From positions 1 to 45,116 of the forward strand of contig JAFVEM010000050.1 of NCBI GenBank assembly GCA_017476005.1: 45,116 nucleotides of DNA, in the 5' to 3' direction. The stretch's first letter is position 1. Each line of letters begins with the position of its first letter. Under the pieces are notes generated by a model that was not told the DNA's origin, made no database searches, and saw only the letters and a program-made list of their open reading frames with translations. Source of the DNA: Selenomonadaceae bacterium (GTDB taxonomy: Bacteria; Bacillota; Negativicutes; Selenomonadales; Selenomonadaceae). Made by a program: the position numbers and the translations under genes. Positions 1 through 7,877 of the stretch are shown here, piece by piece.

Positions 1-108
1 AATGGCGTAGCAGGCGGACGGGGTCATCCTTGGGTATATGAACTTCAAAATTCATGGGCAGAACCAGTTGATATGGTGTACCCCATGCTGTATAATCTCT
101 GTGTGTGA
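1..108 (+). CDS. 3' end of an unidentified CDS (partial)
   Basis: Frame 1 is open from the window edge to a TGA at 106-108, giving about 35 residues that end in NLCV. The stretch is rich in Trp, Pro and Tyr and matches no family I recognise. The main support is position: a rho-independent terminator on the same strand begins 35 bases after the stop, as expected for a rightward gene ending here. The other two forward frames close within about 40 bases. It could still be a chance open frame. Confidence 0.3.
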   Translation, partial: NGVAGGRGHPWVYELQNSWAEPVDMVYPMLYNLCV

Positions 109-143
109 TGTTGTTTGATTCCATACTGCAATATTACACATGC

Positions 144-176
144 CCCACAAAGTTTCCTGCTTTGTGGGATTTTTTT
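144..176 (+). terminator. Rho-independent terminator, rightward
   Basis: A perfect 9-bp stem (CCCACAAAG with CTTTGTGGG) encloses a 7-base loop and is followed by A and seven Ts. It would end the gene running in from the left edge and insulate it from the leftward tRNA unit. Confidence 0.85.
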
Positions 177-180
177 CGCT

Positions 181-220
181 AAAAAGGGACTGCCACACGA
201 TAACTATGTGCGACAGCCCC
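181..220 (-). terminator. Rho-independent terminator of the tRNA-Pro unit
   Basis: On the minus strand a 12-bp stem with G-T wobbles (GGGGCTGTCGCA with TGTGGCAGTCCC) is followed by five Ts. It lies 9 bases beyond the encoded CCA of the tRNA, so the tRNA is transcribed as a single-gene unit. Confidence 0.75.
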
Positions 221-229
221 ATAATTTCC

Positions 230-306
230 TGGTCGGGATGACAGGATTCGAACCTGCGACCTCATCGTCCCGAACGATGCGCGCTACCAAACTGTGCTAC
301 ATCCCG
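230..306 (-). tRNA. tRNA-Pro (anticodon CGG)
   Basis: The minus strand folds into a cloverleaf: acceptor CGGGATG pairs with CATCCCG, the anticodon stem CATCG/CGATG holds loop TTCGGGA with anticodon CGG, and the T arm contains GGTTCGAATCC. Discriminator A is followed by an encoded CCA at 230-232. The anticodon reads the proline codon CCG. It has its own promoter and terminator. Confidence 0.95.
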
Positions 307-320
307 TTAGCTACCGTGCT

Positions 321-349
321 ATACTAACTCTTTTTTGACTGCCTGTCAA
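321..349 (-). promoter_or_regulatory. Sigma-70 type promoter of tRNA-Pro
   Basis: The minus strand carries TTGACA (344-349), a 17-base spacer and TAGTAT (321-326), 14 bases before the tRNA 5' end. The -35 box is a perfect consensus, as expected for a stable RNA. It sits just behind the stop codon of the leftward permease gene. Confidence 0.8.
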
Positions 350-354
350 GGTTT

Positions 355-1572
355 TTATTCGTAACGGAGCGCCTCGATAGGATCTAATTTCGCCGCTTTC
401 CTCGCCGGATAAATCCCGAAGAACAGCCCGATACCTACGGAAAAACCGAAGGACATGATGATGGGTAGCGCCGTCACCACCGTGGTGAAGTTGCCGATTT
501 GCGAGATGGCGGTGGAAAGACCAATGCCTATCCCGATACCAATGATGCCGCCGATGACGCTTATTACCACCGACTCTATCAAAAACTGCATCATGATATT
601 TTGGAAGGTGGCGCCCAAAGCCTTCCTAATACCTATTTCTCGGGTGCGTTCCGTGACGGACACCATCATGATGTTCATGATGCCGATGCCGCCCACCACC
701 AAGGAAATGCCGGCGATACTGCCCAGCAAAATCGTGATCATGGTAGTGGTTTGGGTCATGGTTTCCATGAGACTGGTGAGGTTCCTAACGTTAAAGTCAT
801 CCTCCTTGCCGGTCAAAATATGGTGCCGCTGCCGGAGGAGCGTTTCTATCTCTTCTTGCACCTGATCCATTTTGTTTTGGTCGCTGACCTGTATGTTAAT
901 GGAGTTCACATAGGTGATGCCAATCATGCGTTCCTGCGCCGTGGTGAGAGGGATATATACCGCATCGTCTTGGTCTTGTCCCACGGAGGACTGGCCTTTG
1001 CTTTTTAAAATACCGATGACCTTGAAGGGCTGATTGTTGATGCGAATATTTTGCCCCACGGGATTCGCCGTACCGAAAAGATTGGTGGCTACCGTGGTGC
1101 CGATCACCGCCACCCGGTTGCGCTTCGTGTTGTCATTCTGCGTAATGAAAGAGCCGTAATCAACCTCCAAGGAGCGAATGGCCATAAATTCCGGCGTTAC
1201 CCCCTGCACCGTGGTATTCCAGTTTTGATTGCCGTTGACCACTTGGTATGACTTGCTCACCGTGGGCGAAACATAGTCGATGTTCTTGATTTTTTCCTTG
1301 ATGGCTAGAGCGTCGTCATATTTTAGGGTGGTCATGGAACCGGCGGCGCCCCTTGGCCCGCCCCGATTGGAGGAGCCGGGGGAGACGATGAGCATATTGC
1401 TGCCTAGACTGGCGATGGAGGTTTGCACATTGCTCCTCACGCCCATGCCAACTGATACCATGGCGATAACCGCCCCCACGCCGATAATGATGCCCAGCAT
1501 GGTGAGGAGCGAACGAAGTTTGTTGGCCATGAGAGCCGTCAGCGCCATGCCTACGCTTTCTCTAAACAACAT
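355..1572 (-). CDS. MacB-type ABC transporter permease (FtsX family)
   Basis: This 405-residue inner-membrane permease belongs to the MacB/FtsX family. One N-terminal membrane helix (about 20-45) is followed by a large periplasmic domain (about 50-270), a helix with a Gly-rich GGIGIMNIM stretch, the motif TERTREIGIRKALGA and two more helices, ending in PIEALRYE, all hallmarks of MacB-like permeases. In E. coli MacB the ATPase and permease are one chain; here they are separate genes overlapping by 11 bases. With the adaptor and TolC-family genes upstream it should form a tripartite exporter across both membranes. Substrate (macrolide, peptide, siderophore, lipid) cannot be told from sequence. 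Confidence 0.92.
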   Translation of the reverse strand: MLFRESVGMALTALMANKLRSLLTMLGIIIGVGAVIAMVSVGMGVRSNVQTSIASLGSNMLIVSPGSSNRGGPRGAAGSMTTLKYDDALAIKEKIKNIDYVSPTVSKSYQVVNGNQNWNTTVQGVTPEFMAIRSLEVDYGSFITQNDNTKRNRVAVIGTTVATNLFGTANPVGQNIRINNQPFKVIGILKSKGQSSVGQDQDDAVYIPLTTAQERMIGITYVNSINIQVSDQNKMDQVQEEIETLLRQRHHILTGKEDDFNVRNLTSLMETMTQTTTMITILLGSIAGISLVVGGIGIMNIMMVSVTERTREIGIRKALGATFQNIMMQFLIESVVISVIGGIIGIGIGIGLSTAISQIGNFTTVVTALPIIMSFGFSVGIGLFFGIYPARKAAKLDPIEALRYE

Positions 1573-2293
1573 CCATGACCACCCCCTTGCCTTCGTCTCG
1601 GGTTATCACCCCATCTCGCACCAAAAGTTGCCTACCGGCGCAAGCGGCAATCTCCGGTTCGTGGGTCACGAGAATTATCGTCCTCCCCTTGCCGTGCATA
1701 TTCTCGAAAATCTCCATGATCTCTTTGGTGGATTTGGTGTCGAGATTACCGGTAGGTTCGTCCGCCATAATGATATGAGGGTCATTCACCAGCGCCCGAG
1801 CGATGGCCACCCGTTGCCGCTGGCCGCCTGATAGTTCGTTGGGCTGGTGGTCGGCTCTGTCCCCCAAGCCCACCGCTTCCAGATAATGCATGGCTTTTTC
1901 CAGCCGTTCCCGGCGAGAAACGCCGGCATAGACCAAGGGGAGTGCCACATTTTCCAAGGCGCTGATGCGCGAAAGCAAATTAAAATTTTGAAAGACGAAC
2001 CCGATTTTTTTGTTGCGGGTAACGGCCAGTTGATCGTCGCTTAAATGCGCCACTTCCTCCCCGTCCAATTTGTAAGAACCCAGGGTCGGCCGATCTAAGC
2101 AGCCGAGGATGTTCATGAGGGTGGATTTACCCGAACCCGACGGCCCCATGAGAGCCGCGAACTCCCCCTCCTTGATGATGAGATCGATGCCGTTTAAGGC
2201 CGCAACCTCTTCTTTGCCAATCTTGTATAACTTTTTGATGCCGGTTAATTGAATGGTGGTGGGTTTCCCCGTGTTTCCTGTTTTATTGTTCAT
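1562..2293 (-). CDS. ABC transporter ATP-binding protein (MacB/LolD type)
   Basis: This 243-residue cytoplasmic ATPase powers the neighbouring permease. Walker A is GPSGSGKS near residue 50, the signature is LSGGQRQRVAIARAL, Walker B is IIMADEPTGNLD and the switch His lies in VTHE, so all catalytic elements are intact. It is of the LolD/MacB/FtsE class that drives mechanotransmission rather than substrate pumping through the membrane. Its 3' end overlaps the permease start, implying translational coupling, and it begins 25 bases after the adaptor gene. The first 13 or so residues are a polar extension. Confidence 0.93.
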   Translation of the reverse strand: MNNKTGNTGKPTTIQLTGIKKLYKIGKEEVAALNGIDLIIKEGEFAALMGPSGSGKSTLMNILGCLDRPTLGSYKLDGEEVAHLSDDQLAVTRNKKIGFVFQNFNLLSRISALENVALPLVYAGVSRRERLEKAMHYLEAVGLGDRADHQPNELSGGQRQRVAIARALVNDPHIIMADEPTGNLDTKSTKEIMEIFENMHGKGRTIILVTHEPEIAACAGRQLLVRDGVITRDEGKGVVMDVV

Positions 2294-2318
2294 CTGCGAA
2301 TCCCCATTCTCCGACTCA

Positions 2319-3452
2319 TTACATTGGCGGAGGGCCCTGACGGGCGTTTTTTGACGAACTCGTCGCGCTGGTCTTGGCGGTGTAAGTCGAAAGGACTTTC
2401 TCGCCTTCCGTGAGGCCGCTCAGTATTTCCACATATTCGTCGCTGTAAATACCCGTTTCCACATAGCGGTTTTCTTGGGCGCCATCCCCATTTACCAAGA
2501 TAACGTAAGACCCGTTCGCATCGGTTTTGAGAGTGGAAATCGGCACCACCAGCGCACCCACGCGAGTAGCGGTATCTATATCGACTCGGGCAGTCATGGA
2601 TGGCAGTAACAAATTTTCCGGGTCATCCACGTCCAGCGTCACATAGTAATAGATAACGCTGGCGGTAGAACTGCTGGAGCTGGAGGAAGATGAGCTGGAG
2701 GAATTTATATTCCAAGTGTTGCTGGTATCCGTCTGGGAAATTTTCGATACCCTCGCCGTAAAGGTTTTGCCGTTATAAGTATCCACCGTGAAATTAGCGG
2801 TCTGTCCCACCTTCACGCTGCCAATATCCGTTTCATCTACCTTGGCCAAAATTTGTTTCCGGGACAAATCAGCTATCCGCATAATGACCGTCGGATTACT
2901 GGTTCCCTGCACGGCCATGGTACCCACCGACTGCGGTTCGCCCACCACCACGCCGTCCATGGGGGCGGTGATAATGGTTTCGCTGACGTTGGTCTCCGCT
3001 TCCTCCAGACTGGAACGCGCCGTATCGTAATTATACTGAGCGTCTTCCAAATTCTCTTGGGACTCGGCGCCGATAGAGTACAAATAGGCCATGCGGTTAT
3101 ACTTGGCCTTGGTATTGGTGACTTTAAACTGCGCCTGATCGCGAGTGGCCTCATAGTCCTTGCCGTCCAAAGTAGCCACCACCTGTCCGGCTTTCACTTC
3201 GTCGTTTTCCTTCACCAATATGGCGGTTATGCGCGCCGTGACTTTTGAGCTTACTTCCACGGAATCAACGGGGCTGATGGTTCCCGTGGCCGACACGGTG
3301 GATTTTAAGTCCATCCTAGTCACCGGCGCTGTTTCAATAGCGGCGGCGGCTTTTTTTTCCTGCTCCGTTTCGTAGTACCGATAACCGCCAAAGGCGCAGG
3401 CCGCCACCACCACCAAGGCTATGGCCGCCTTTACTTTCCAATTTATGTGCAT
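2319..3452 (-). CDS. MacA-type periplasmic adaptor (HlyD family)
   Basis: This 377-residue membrane fusion protein links the inner-membrane permease to a TolC-type channel. An uncleaved N-terminal anchor (about 7-24) precedes a beta-barrel/lipoyl half (ISPVDSVEVSSKVTARI), a helical hairpin (about 105-150), the second lipoyl half (ITAPMDGVVVGEP) and C-terminal barrel domains. A run of 12 serines (bases 2667-2702) sits inside the barrel region, unusual for the family, and is encoded by mixed TCN and AGY codons. The C terminus is a Ser/Lys/Pro-rich tail. It starts 3 bases after the tolC-like stop. Family assignment is firm; cargo is unknown. Confidence 0.92.
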   Translation of the reverse strand: MHINWKVKAAIALVVVAACAFGGYRYYETEQEKKAAAAIETAPVTRMDLKSTVSATGTISPVDSVEVSSKVTARITAILVKENDEVKAGQVVATLDGKDYEATRDQAQFKVTNTKAKYNRMAYLYSIGAESQENLEDAQYNYDTARSSLEEAETNVSETIITAPMDGVVVGEPQSVGTMAVQGTSNPTVIMRIADLSRKQILAKVDETDIGSVKVGQTANFTVDTYNGKTFTARVSKISQTDTSNTWNINSSSSSSSSSSSSTASVIYYYVTLDVDDPENLLLPSMTARVDIDTATRVGALVVPISTLKTDANGSYVILVNGDGAQENRYVETGIYSDEYVEILSGLTEGEKVLSTYTAKTSATSSSKNARQGPPPM

Positions 3453-3455
3453 TAT

Positions 3456-4838
3456 TTAGCTATCCTCCCTTGCCCTAGCTTGCTCCACCACCGACAGTTC
3501 CTTAACGGCGCTGTCCATGGTAAGCCGAAGATTATCGGCGGCGGCTGTTTCTCCTTCCGTCAAATCCAGCCCCATGACATTTTCCACCGTGGCTTTGTAG
3601 CGAGCGTAGTCGTATTGCGCGGTGATATAATTCAGTTTCGCCTCGGACAGGGCTTTTTGGGCATCGATAATGTCCAGCATTATTCCTTCCCCGGCGCGGT
3701 ATTTTTCCTTGGCAATAAAAAAATCCTCTTCCGCCTGATGCACCGCATCCGAAGTGGAATTAAACCGCTCTTCCGCTTCGCGCATATTGAGGTAGGCTTG
3801 CCGCAGGGCTAAATCCACATCTTCCTTGTCCTTGTCCAAATTGAGTTTGGCAATGTCTCGTTCCGTTTCGGCGCTTTGCACCGCTGCCGCCGTCACGCCG
3901 CTGTCAAAGATATTCCAGCTGGCGCTGAGACCGGCGCGAATGTCATGACCGGTGTTGCTGTTTGGTTCAAATTGGCTGTTTAGGAGGGTGGAACCGGCGG
4001 TTAGGCTCAGGGTAGGCAGGTAGTCGGCCTTGGCCATTTTCACCGCCAGCTCCTTTTGTTTAAGCGCGTACTCGGCGGCGAGTATATCCTTACGGTGTAA
4101 AAGGGCGTAGTCGATACACTCCTGCATTTGCTGCGGAAAAGCCGTATAGGAAAAATCATCCGTGAGGGTAAGGGGTTCGGCGCGATTCATGTTGAGATAA
4201 TTGCGCAGGGTCGCCAAATTCACTTCATAGCTGTTTTTGTCCTTAATGAGGGTCTGTTTGGCGTTAGAGAGTTCCACCGACGAGCGGAGGACATCTATGC
4301 GCGCTTTGCTACCGGCAGAGTAAAGTTGCTCCACGTTGGTGAGATGCGCCTGATAATTATCCACGGATTCCTGCGCCACGTCGATGGTTTTCTTCGCCTC
4401 TAAAGCGTCGTAATAGGCCTTAATGACGTTTAACTTTAAATCCTCCTGCGCGCGCTGGGTAGTGAGCCGCGCGGCATCCACTCCGATTTCGCCGCTTTCT
4501 ATCCGGGCTTGATTTTTACCGCCGGAATAAAGGGGGAGGGAGGCGCTCACCGAAAGGCTGTTGGAGGAGGCGCGATCGCTGTCCGAATCCTTGCTAACCG
4601 AGAGGCTGTCGGACAGGGAGGCGGATACGCCGTTGGTTCCTTTGGCGCTTTTTAAAGTGGCGGCGGCGGTGTCCTCCCCCTTTTGCGTGACCCTTAGCGC
4701 CGTATTTTGTTGCAAGGCCATGTCGATGGCCTGTTGCAAAGACAAAGAGGCCGCCCCGGCGTCGGCGGCCGGCCAAAATATCATGCCGGCTCCCCATAAA
4801 GCAAGGAGACGGCAAACAAGTTTTCGCTGGTGCTTCAT
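3456..4838 (-). CDS. TolC-family outer-membrane efflux protein
   Basis: This 460-residue protein has a signal peptide (KHQRK, a hydrophobic stretch, then DAGAA near residue 30) and two TolC repeats. Each repeat is mostly coiled-coil helix with periodic Leu/Ala; LSLQQAIDMALQQN opens the mature protein and is the classic start of the family. It would trimerise into an outer-membrane barrel with a periplasmic tunnel docking onto the MacA-like adaptor. Its presence is direct evidence for a diderm cell. It is first in the leftward operon, with ribosome site GGAGG before the ATG. The C-terminal 25 residues are charged, as in other members. Confidence 0.93.
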   Translation of the reverse strand: MKHQRKLVCRLLALWGAGMIFWPAADAGAASLSLQQAIDMALQQNTALRVTQKGEDTAAATLKSAKGTNGVSASLSDSLSVSKDSDSDRASSNSLSVSASLPLYSGGKNQARIESGEIGVDAARLTTQRAQEDLKLNVIKAYYDALEAKKTIDVAQESVDNYQAHLTNVEQLYSAGSKARIDVLRSSVELSNAKQTLIKDKNSYEVNLATLRNYLNMNRAEPLTLTDDFSYTAFPQQMQECIDYALLHRKDILAAEYALKQKELAVKMAKADYLPTLSLTAGSTLLNSQFEPNSNTGHDIRAGLSASWNIFDSGVTAAAVQSAETERDIAKLNLDKDKEDVDLALRQAYLNMREAEERFNSTSDAVHQAEEDFFIAKEKYRAGEGIMLDIIDAQKALSEAKLNYITAQYDYARYKATVENVMGLDLTEGETAAADNLRLTMDSAVKELSVVEQARAREDS

Positions 4839-4879
4839 GTACGTTTCCTCCGACTGTAATTATTCCCAAAAACAGGCCT

Positions 4880-4885
4880 ATCATA
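4880..4885 (-). promoter_or_regulatory. Possible -10 box of the tolC-macAB operon
   Basis: TATGAT on the minus strand lies about 42 bases before the tolC-like start, in the divergent gap. No good -35 partner is visible (TTTCAA at 17 bases is weak), so the call is tentative. Confidence 0.3.
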
Positions 4886-5002
4886 ACACAAAAGGGAGGG
4901 GATTGAAATTAAGATTTGATTACAAACGCTAGCGGCGGCAGGAAAGAAAAATATTTTGGCGAAACAAAAAGCAAAAATATTTAGTTTGATGAGGATTACG
5001 CC

Positions 5003-5695
5003 ATGAAAAGAATAGCGTTAGACAGCGCGCTGCTCGCGCTGTTTCTTTTGACCATGAGCTTTCAGTTCCTGCCCCAAATTTTGCATGAGGTACTGGGGCT
5101 GGCTCTGCTCTTTACCGTATTTTGGCATCTCCTTGCAAACAGAGCTTGGTTTACTTCGTTCTTTAGAGGGAAGTGGGGTTTAACGCGCCTCCTTGCCGCG
5201 ACGGTGAACGTTCTCCTGCTGGTGGGTATGCTTACCGTCGCGGTGACCGGTTGCTTTATCTCGAACTATTTATTTCGAGACTGGTTTGGCATGGAACTGC
5301 AAAGAAGCATCCTAGTGCATCAACTCCATGTGTCCCTGCCCTACCTGCTACTGATTTTCTTGGGCTTTCATGTGGGGTCCCATTGGTCGGGACTGTGGCG
5401 GCGTTTTGTCAAGTGGCGACATTGGGAGGCGGCCTCTCTCAGCTACCGCGTGACCTGCCGTTATGTCCCGTGGCTAATGGTAGGACTGGGATTGTACGGC
5501 TCCTTTTTGAATCGCGTCGGCGACCGCTTGCTCATGAAGCATATTTTTGCCACCGAGGCGGTGCAGAAGCCTTTCATCGTTTATCTGGCTCTATTGGTAG
5601 GTATAATGGGGCTGTACGCTTTTTTTGGCTGTCAACTGATACGCCGTCAAAATCCTCCGCCTACACGGAAGCGCGAAATCCCTCCGTCAACCTAG
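5003..5695 (+). CDS. DUF4405-type haem-binding membrane protein
   Basis: This 230-residue integral membrane protein has about six hydrophobic segments and resembles DUF4405 proteins, which are related to cytochrome b561/ferric reductase-like folds. Two His pairs stand exactly 14 residues apart in predicted helices: H28/H42 and H109/H123, the spacing expected for two stacked b haems. The same four-His layout recurs in the flavodoxin fusion at 28093-29184. No soluble redox domain is attached here. It is divergent from the efflux operon. Likely role (inference): quinone- or membrane-linked electron transfer. The ribosome site is GATGAGG, 9 bases before the ATG. Confidence 0.75.
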   Translation: MKRIALDSALLALFLLTMSFQFLPQILHEVLGLALLFTVFWHLLANRAWFTSFFRGKWGLTRLLAATVNVLLLVGMLTVAVTGCFISNYLFRDWFGMELQRSILVHQLHVSLPYLLLIFLGFHVGSHWSGLWRRFVKWRHWEAASLSYRVTCRYVPWLMVGLGLYGSFLNRVGDRLLMKHIFATEAVQKPFIVYLALLVGIMGLYAFFGCQLIRRQNPPPTRKREIPPST

Positions 5696-5704
5696 CGGCT
5701 ACCA

Positions 5705-5731
5705 CCGAAAATTTTTCCCTAAAATTTTCGG
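5705..5731. repeat. Perfect 11-bp inverted repeat
   Basis: CCGAAAATTTT and AAAATTTTCGG flank a 5-base loop, 10 bases after the DUF4405 stop. There is no long T run, so it is either a weak terminator or a protein-binding palindrome. Confidence 0.5.
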
Positions 5732-5855
5732 CCGCAAGTAGGATTTTCTTTATTTACGGCGAAATGTACGGAGAGTGGTATTGCTATGCGAATAAGTGTG
5801 GCGAAGTGTAATTAGCGTTGTAAAGCAAGGAAAGGCAAATAAGGGGGAATAAAAT

Positions 5856-6629
5856 TTGGAAATATCAACGGTAATCGGCGTGGTGGCGGGCTTTATATCC
5901 GTTTTCGTCGGTATGGTCATCAAGGGCGCGCCCATCAGTTCCTTGAATAACCCGGCGGCGTTCCTTATCATTATAGGCGGCACTTTTTCCTGTTTATTCA
6001 TCGGTTTCAACATGAACCAGCTAAAAACCCTGCCTAAATTGGTGAAGATGACCTTTAACAAGGCCGCAGTACACGAGAAGGCGGAGTTGGTGCGCCTCTT
6101 TATCGAGCTGTCCCAGATAGCTCGTCGCGAAGGTATTTTGGCGCTGGAAAACAAGGTGCAAGAAATCGAAGATCCCTTCTTCCGTACCGGTCTCGGCATG
6201 GTCATTGACGGTATGGATCCGGAATTTGTCAGCGACGTACTCGATGCGGAGCTGGCGGTCATGCAGGAGCGTCACTCCGTGGGGCGCTCGATACTCACTC
6301 AGGCCGGTACTTACGCCCCGACGCTGGGGGTGCTGGGCGCCGTGGTTGGTCTTATCGCCGCCCTCGGTAACTTAGACGACGTTAATAAGCTGGGTCACGC
6401 CATCGCCGCGGCTTTCGTGGCCACTATTCTCGGTATCTTCTCCGCTTACGTTATCTATCTGCCTTTGGCCAACAAGCTAAAACTCCTCTCCGAAGCGGAG
6501 GTCAGCGATAAGCGCATGATCATCGAAGGGATTTTGTCCCTGCAAGCCGGTGATTCCCCCACGGCCATTGAGGCGAAACTCATGGTATTCATTCCCCAGT
6601 CTGAACGCGAAGGCTTGAAGAAGGAGTAG
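5856..6629 (+). CDS. motA: Flagellar motor stator protein MotA
   Basis: This 257-residue inner-membrane protein forms the ion channel of the flagellar stator with MotB. It has two N-terminal helices (ISTVIGVVAGFISVFVGMV and the following one with FLIIIGGTFSCLF), a cytoplasmic charged loop and two C-terminal helices (TYAPTLGVLGAVVGLIAAL and the HAIAAAFVATILGIFSAYV region) typical of MotA/TolQ/ExbB. The start is a TTG with AAGGGGG 8 bases upstream. It is followed after 4 bases by motB. No other flagellar gene is in the window, so the pair is detached from the main flagellar clusters. Whether H+ or Na+ drives it cannot be fixed from sequence alone. Confidence 0.93.
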   Translation: MEISTVIGVVAGFISVFVGMVIKGAPISSLNNPAAFLIIIGGTFSCLFIGFNMNQLKTLPKLVKMTFNKAAVHEKAELVRLFIELSQIARREGILALENKVQEIEDPFFRTGLGMVIDGMDPEFVSDVLDAELAVMQERHSVGRSILTQAGTYAPTLGVLGAVVGLIAALGNLDDVNKLGHAIAAAFVATILGIFSAYVIYLPLANKLKLLSEAEVSDKRMIIEGILSLQAGDSPTAIEAKLMVFIPQSEREGLKKE

Positions 6630-6633
6630 TGTA

Positions 6634-7428
6634 ATGGCCAAGAAAAAACGCGGCAAGAAGCATGAAGAGGAAAACGGCGAGGCTTGGCTACTGCCCTATT
6701 CCGACCTGATGACGTTGCTCCTCGCGCTCTTTATCGCCCTTTTCGCCATGTCCCAAACGGATCAGCAGAAGATGACCCAACTGGCGCAGGCCTTCACCTC
6801 CGCTTTTAACATGGGCGGCCCCTCCTTCTTTAGTCAGATGGGGCCGAATGCCGGACGTATGGCGGAAATCCCCTACGACGAGGATCGAGGTAATTCGGCC
6901 TACATTCAGGAAAATCAGATGCTGGAGCAAATCAAAAAAGAATTGGATGAGTACATCGACCAAAACAACCTAGAAGACGAGCTTAGTACCGAGCTTATCG
7001 AAGAAGGCTTGATGATTCGCATTAAGGAACGGGCGCTGTTCCCGTCGGGTTCGGCACAGCTGGTGGGGGATGCCGAGCGCATAGGCCCGGTGGTGGCCGG
7101 GATGCTGGGTACCATTAACCAGCGAGTAGTCATTTCGGGACACACGGACAACGTCCCCATTAACACGGCGCAGTATCCCTCCAACTGGGAATTGAGTACC
7201 TCCCGAGCCTTAAACTTCATGCGTTTCCTCATGAACATCAATCCGGCCTTGCAACCCCAACGTTTCAGCTCCGTGGGTTACAGCGAGTACCGCCCCATTG
7301 CGGACAATAACACGGAGGCAGGACGGCAACAAAATCGCCGGGTGGAGGTCTTAATCGCCCGCTCTCAAACCTTCGACCCTCACGAGGCCGAGCGTATCGC
7401 CATGGCGAGGAAACTGGCCGGGGAATAG
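6634..7428 (+). CDS. motB: Flagellar motor stator protein MotB
   Basis: This 264-residue protein anchors the stator to peptidoglycan and carries the ion-binding residue. The N terminus is basic and cytoplasmic. The single helix begins PYSDLMTLLLALFIALFAMS, where the Asp (about residue 23) is the essential ion-carrying acid. A linker of about 90 residues leads to an OmpA-like domain (about 120-245) with ISGHTDNVPI and the NRRVEVLI end motif. Length and order match Firmicute MotB. It is coupled to motA and followed by a hairpin that may end the transcript. Confidence 0.94.
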   Translation: MAKKKRGKKHEEENGEAWLLPYSDLMTLLLALFIALFAMSQTDQQKMTQLAQAFTSAFNMGGPSFFSQMGPNAGRMAEIPYDEDRGNSAYIQENQMLEQIKKELDEYIDQNNLEDELSTELIEEGLMIRIKERALFPSGSAQLVGDAERIGPVVAGMLGTINQRVVISGHTDNVPINTAQYPSNWELSTSRALNFMRFLMNINPALQPQRFSSVGYSEYRPIADNNTEAGRQQNRRVEVLIARSQTFDPHEAERIAMARKLAGE

Positions 7429-7444
7429 AAAATTTATAAATATG

Positions 7445-7485
7445 GGAGGTGTGAAGATGAATTTCTTCACGCCTCCTTGCTGTTT
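7445..7485 (+). terminator. Hairpin after motB, possible terminator
   Basis: A 13-bp stem with one G-T wobble (GGAGGTGTGAAGA with TCTTCACGCCTCC, 7445-7476) is followed by the T-rich TTGCTGTTT. It could terminate motAB, or hide the good ribosome site GGGAGG in front of an ATG at 7457 that opens a short frame overlapping acpS. Confidence 0.55.
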
Positions 7486-7490
7486 GGGCG

Positions 7491-7877
7491 GTGAGCTTAT
7501 TGATTTTAGGAGTAGGAACAGATATTATAGAGATAGACCGTGTTAAAAGGGCAATCCAAAACGAGCATTTTATAAAACGGGTTTATACGGATAAAGAAAT
7601 AAATTATTGCGAAAGTCGCGGCCGGCAAGCCGCTTCATCCTACGCCGCCCGTTTTGCCGGAAAAGAAGCCGTGTTAAAAGCCTTTGGCACGGGACTAAGA
7701 GACGGCTCTCTCTTAGACATAGAAATATTGCCGGACGAGCTTGGCGCTCCCCAAGTAACCCTTTACGGCCATTTTGCCGCTTTGGCCGCGAAAAAAAATA
7801 TTGCCGCCGCGCATATATCCTTGAGCCACGCTAGGGAATATGCCACGGCCTGTTGCGTATTGGAGGAAAAGGAATGA
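7491..7877 (+). CDS. acpS: Holo-[acyl-carrier-protein] synthase
   Basis: This 128-residue enzyme transfers 4'-phosphopantetheine from CoA to the Ser of acyl carrier protein, activating it for fatty acid synthesis. GVGTDIIEIDRV near the start contains the Mg-binding Asp, and RFAGKEAVLKAFGTG contains the catalytic Glu/Lys motif of AcpS. Length fits the trimeric AcpS class. The start is ambiguous: GTG at 7491 has little ribosome site, while TTG at 7500 has GCGGTGAG just upstream; both keep the whole domain. Its stop overlaps the next gene as ATGA, the common acpS-nnr arrangement. Confidence 0.93.
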   Translation: MSLLILGVGTDIIEIDRVKRAIQNEHFIKRVYTDKEINYCESRGRQAASSYAARFAGKEAVLKAFGTGLRDGSLLDIEILPDELGAPQVTLYGHFAALAAKKNIAAAHISLSHAREYATACCVLEEKE

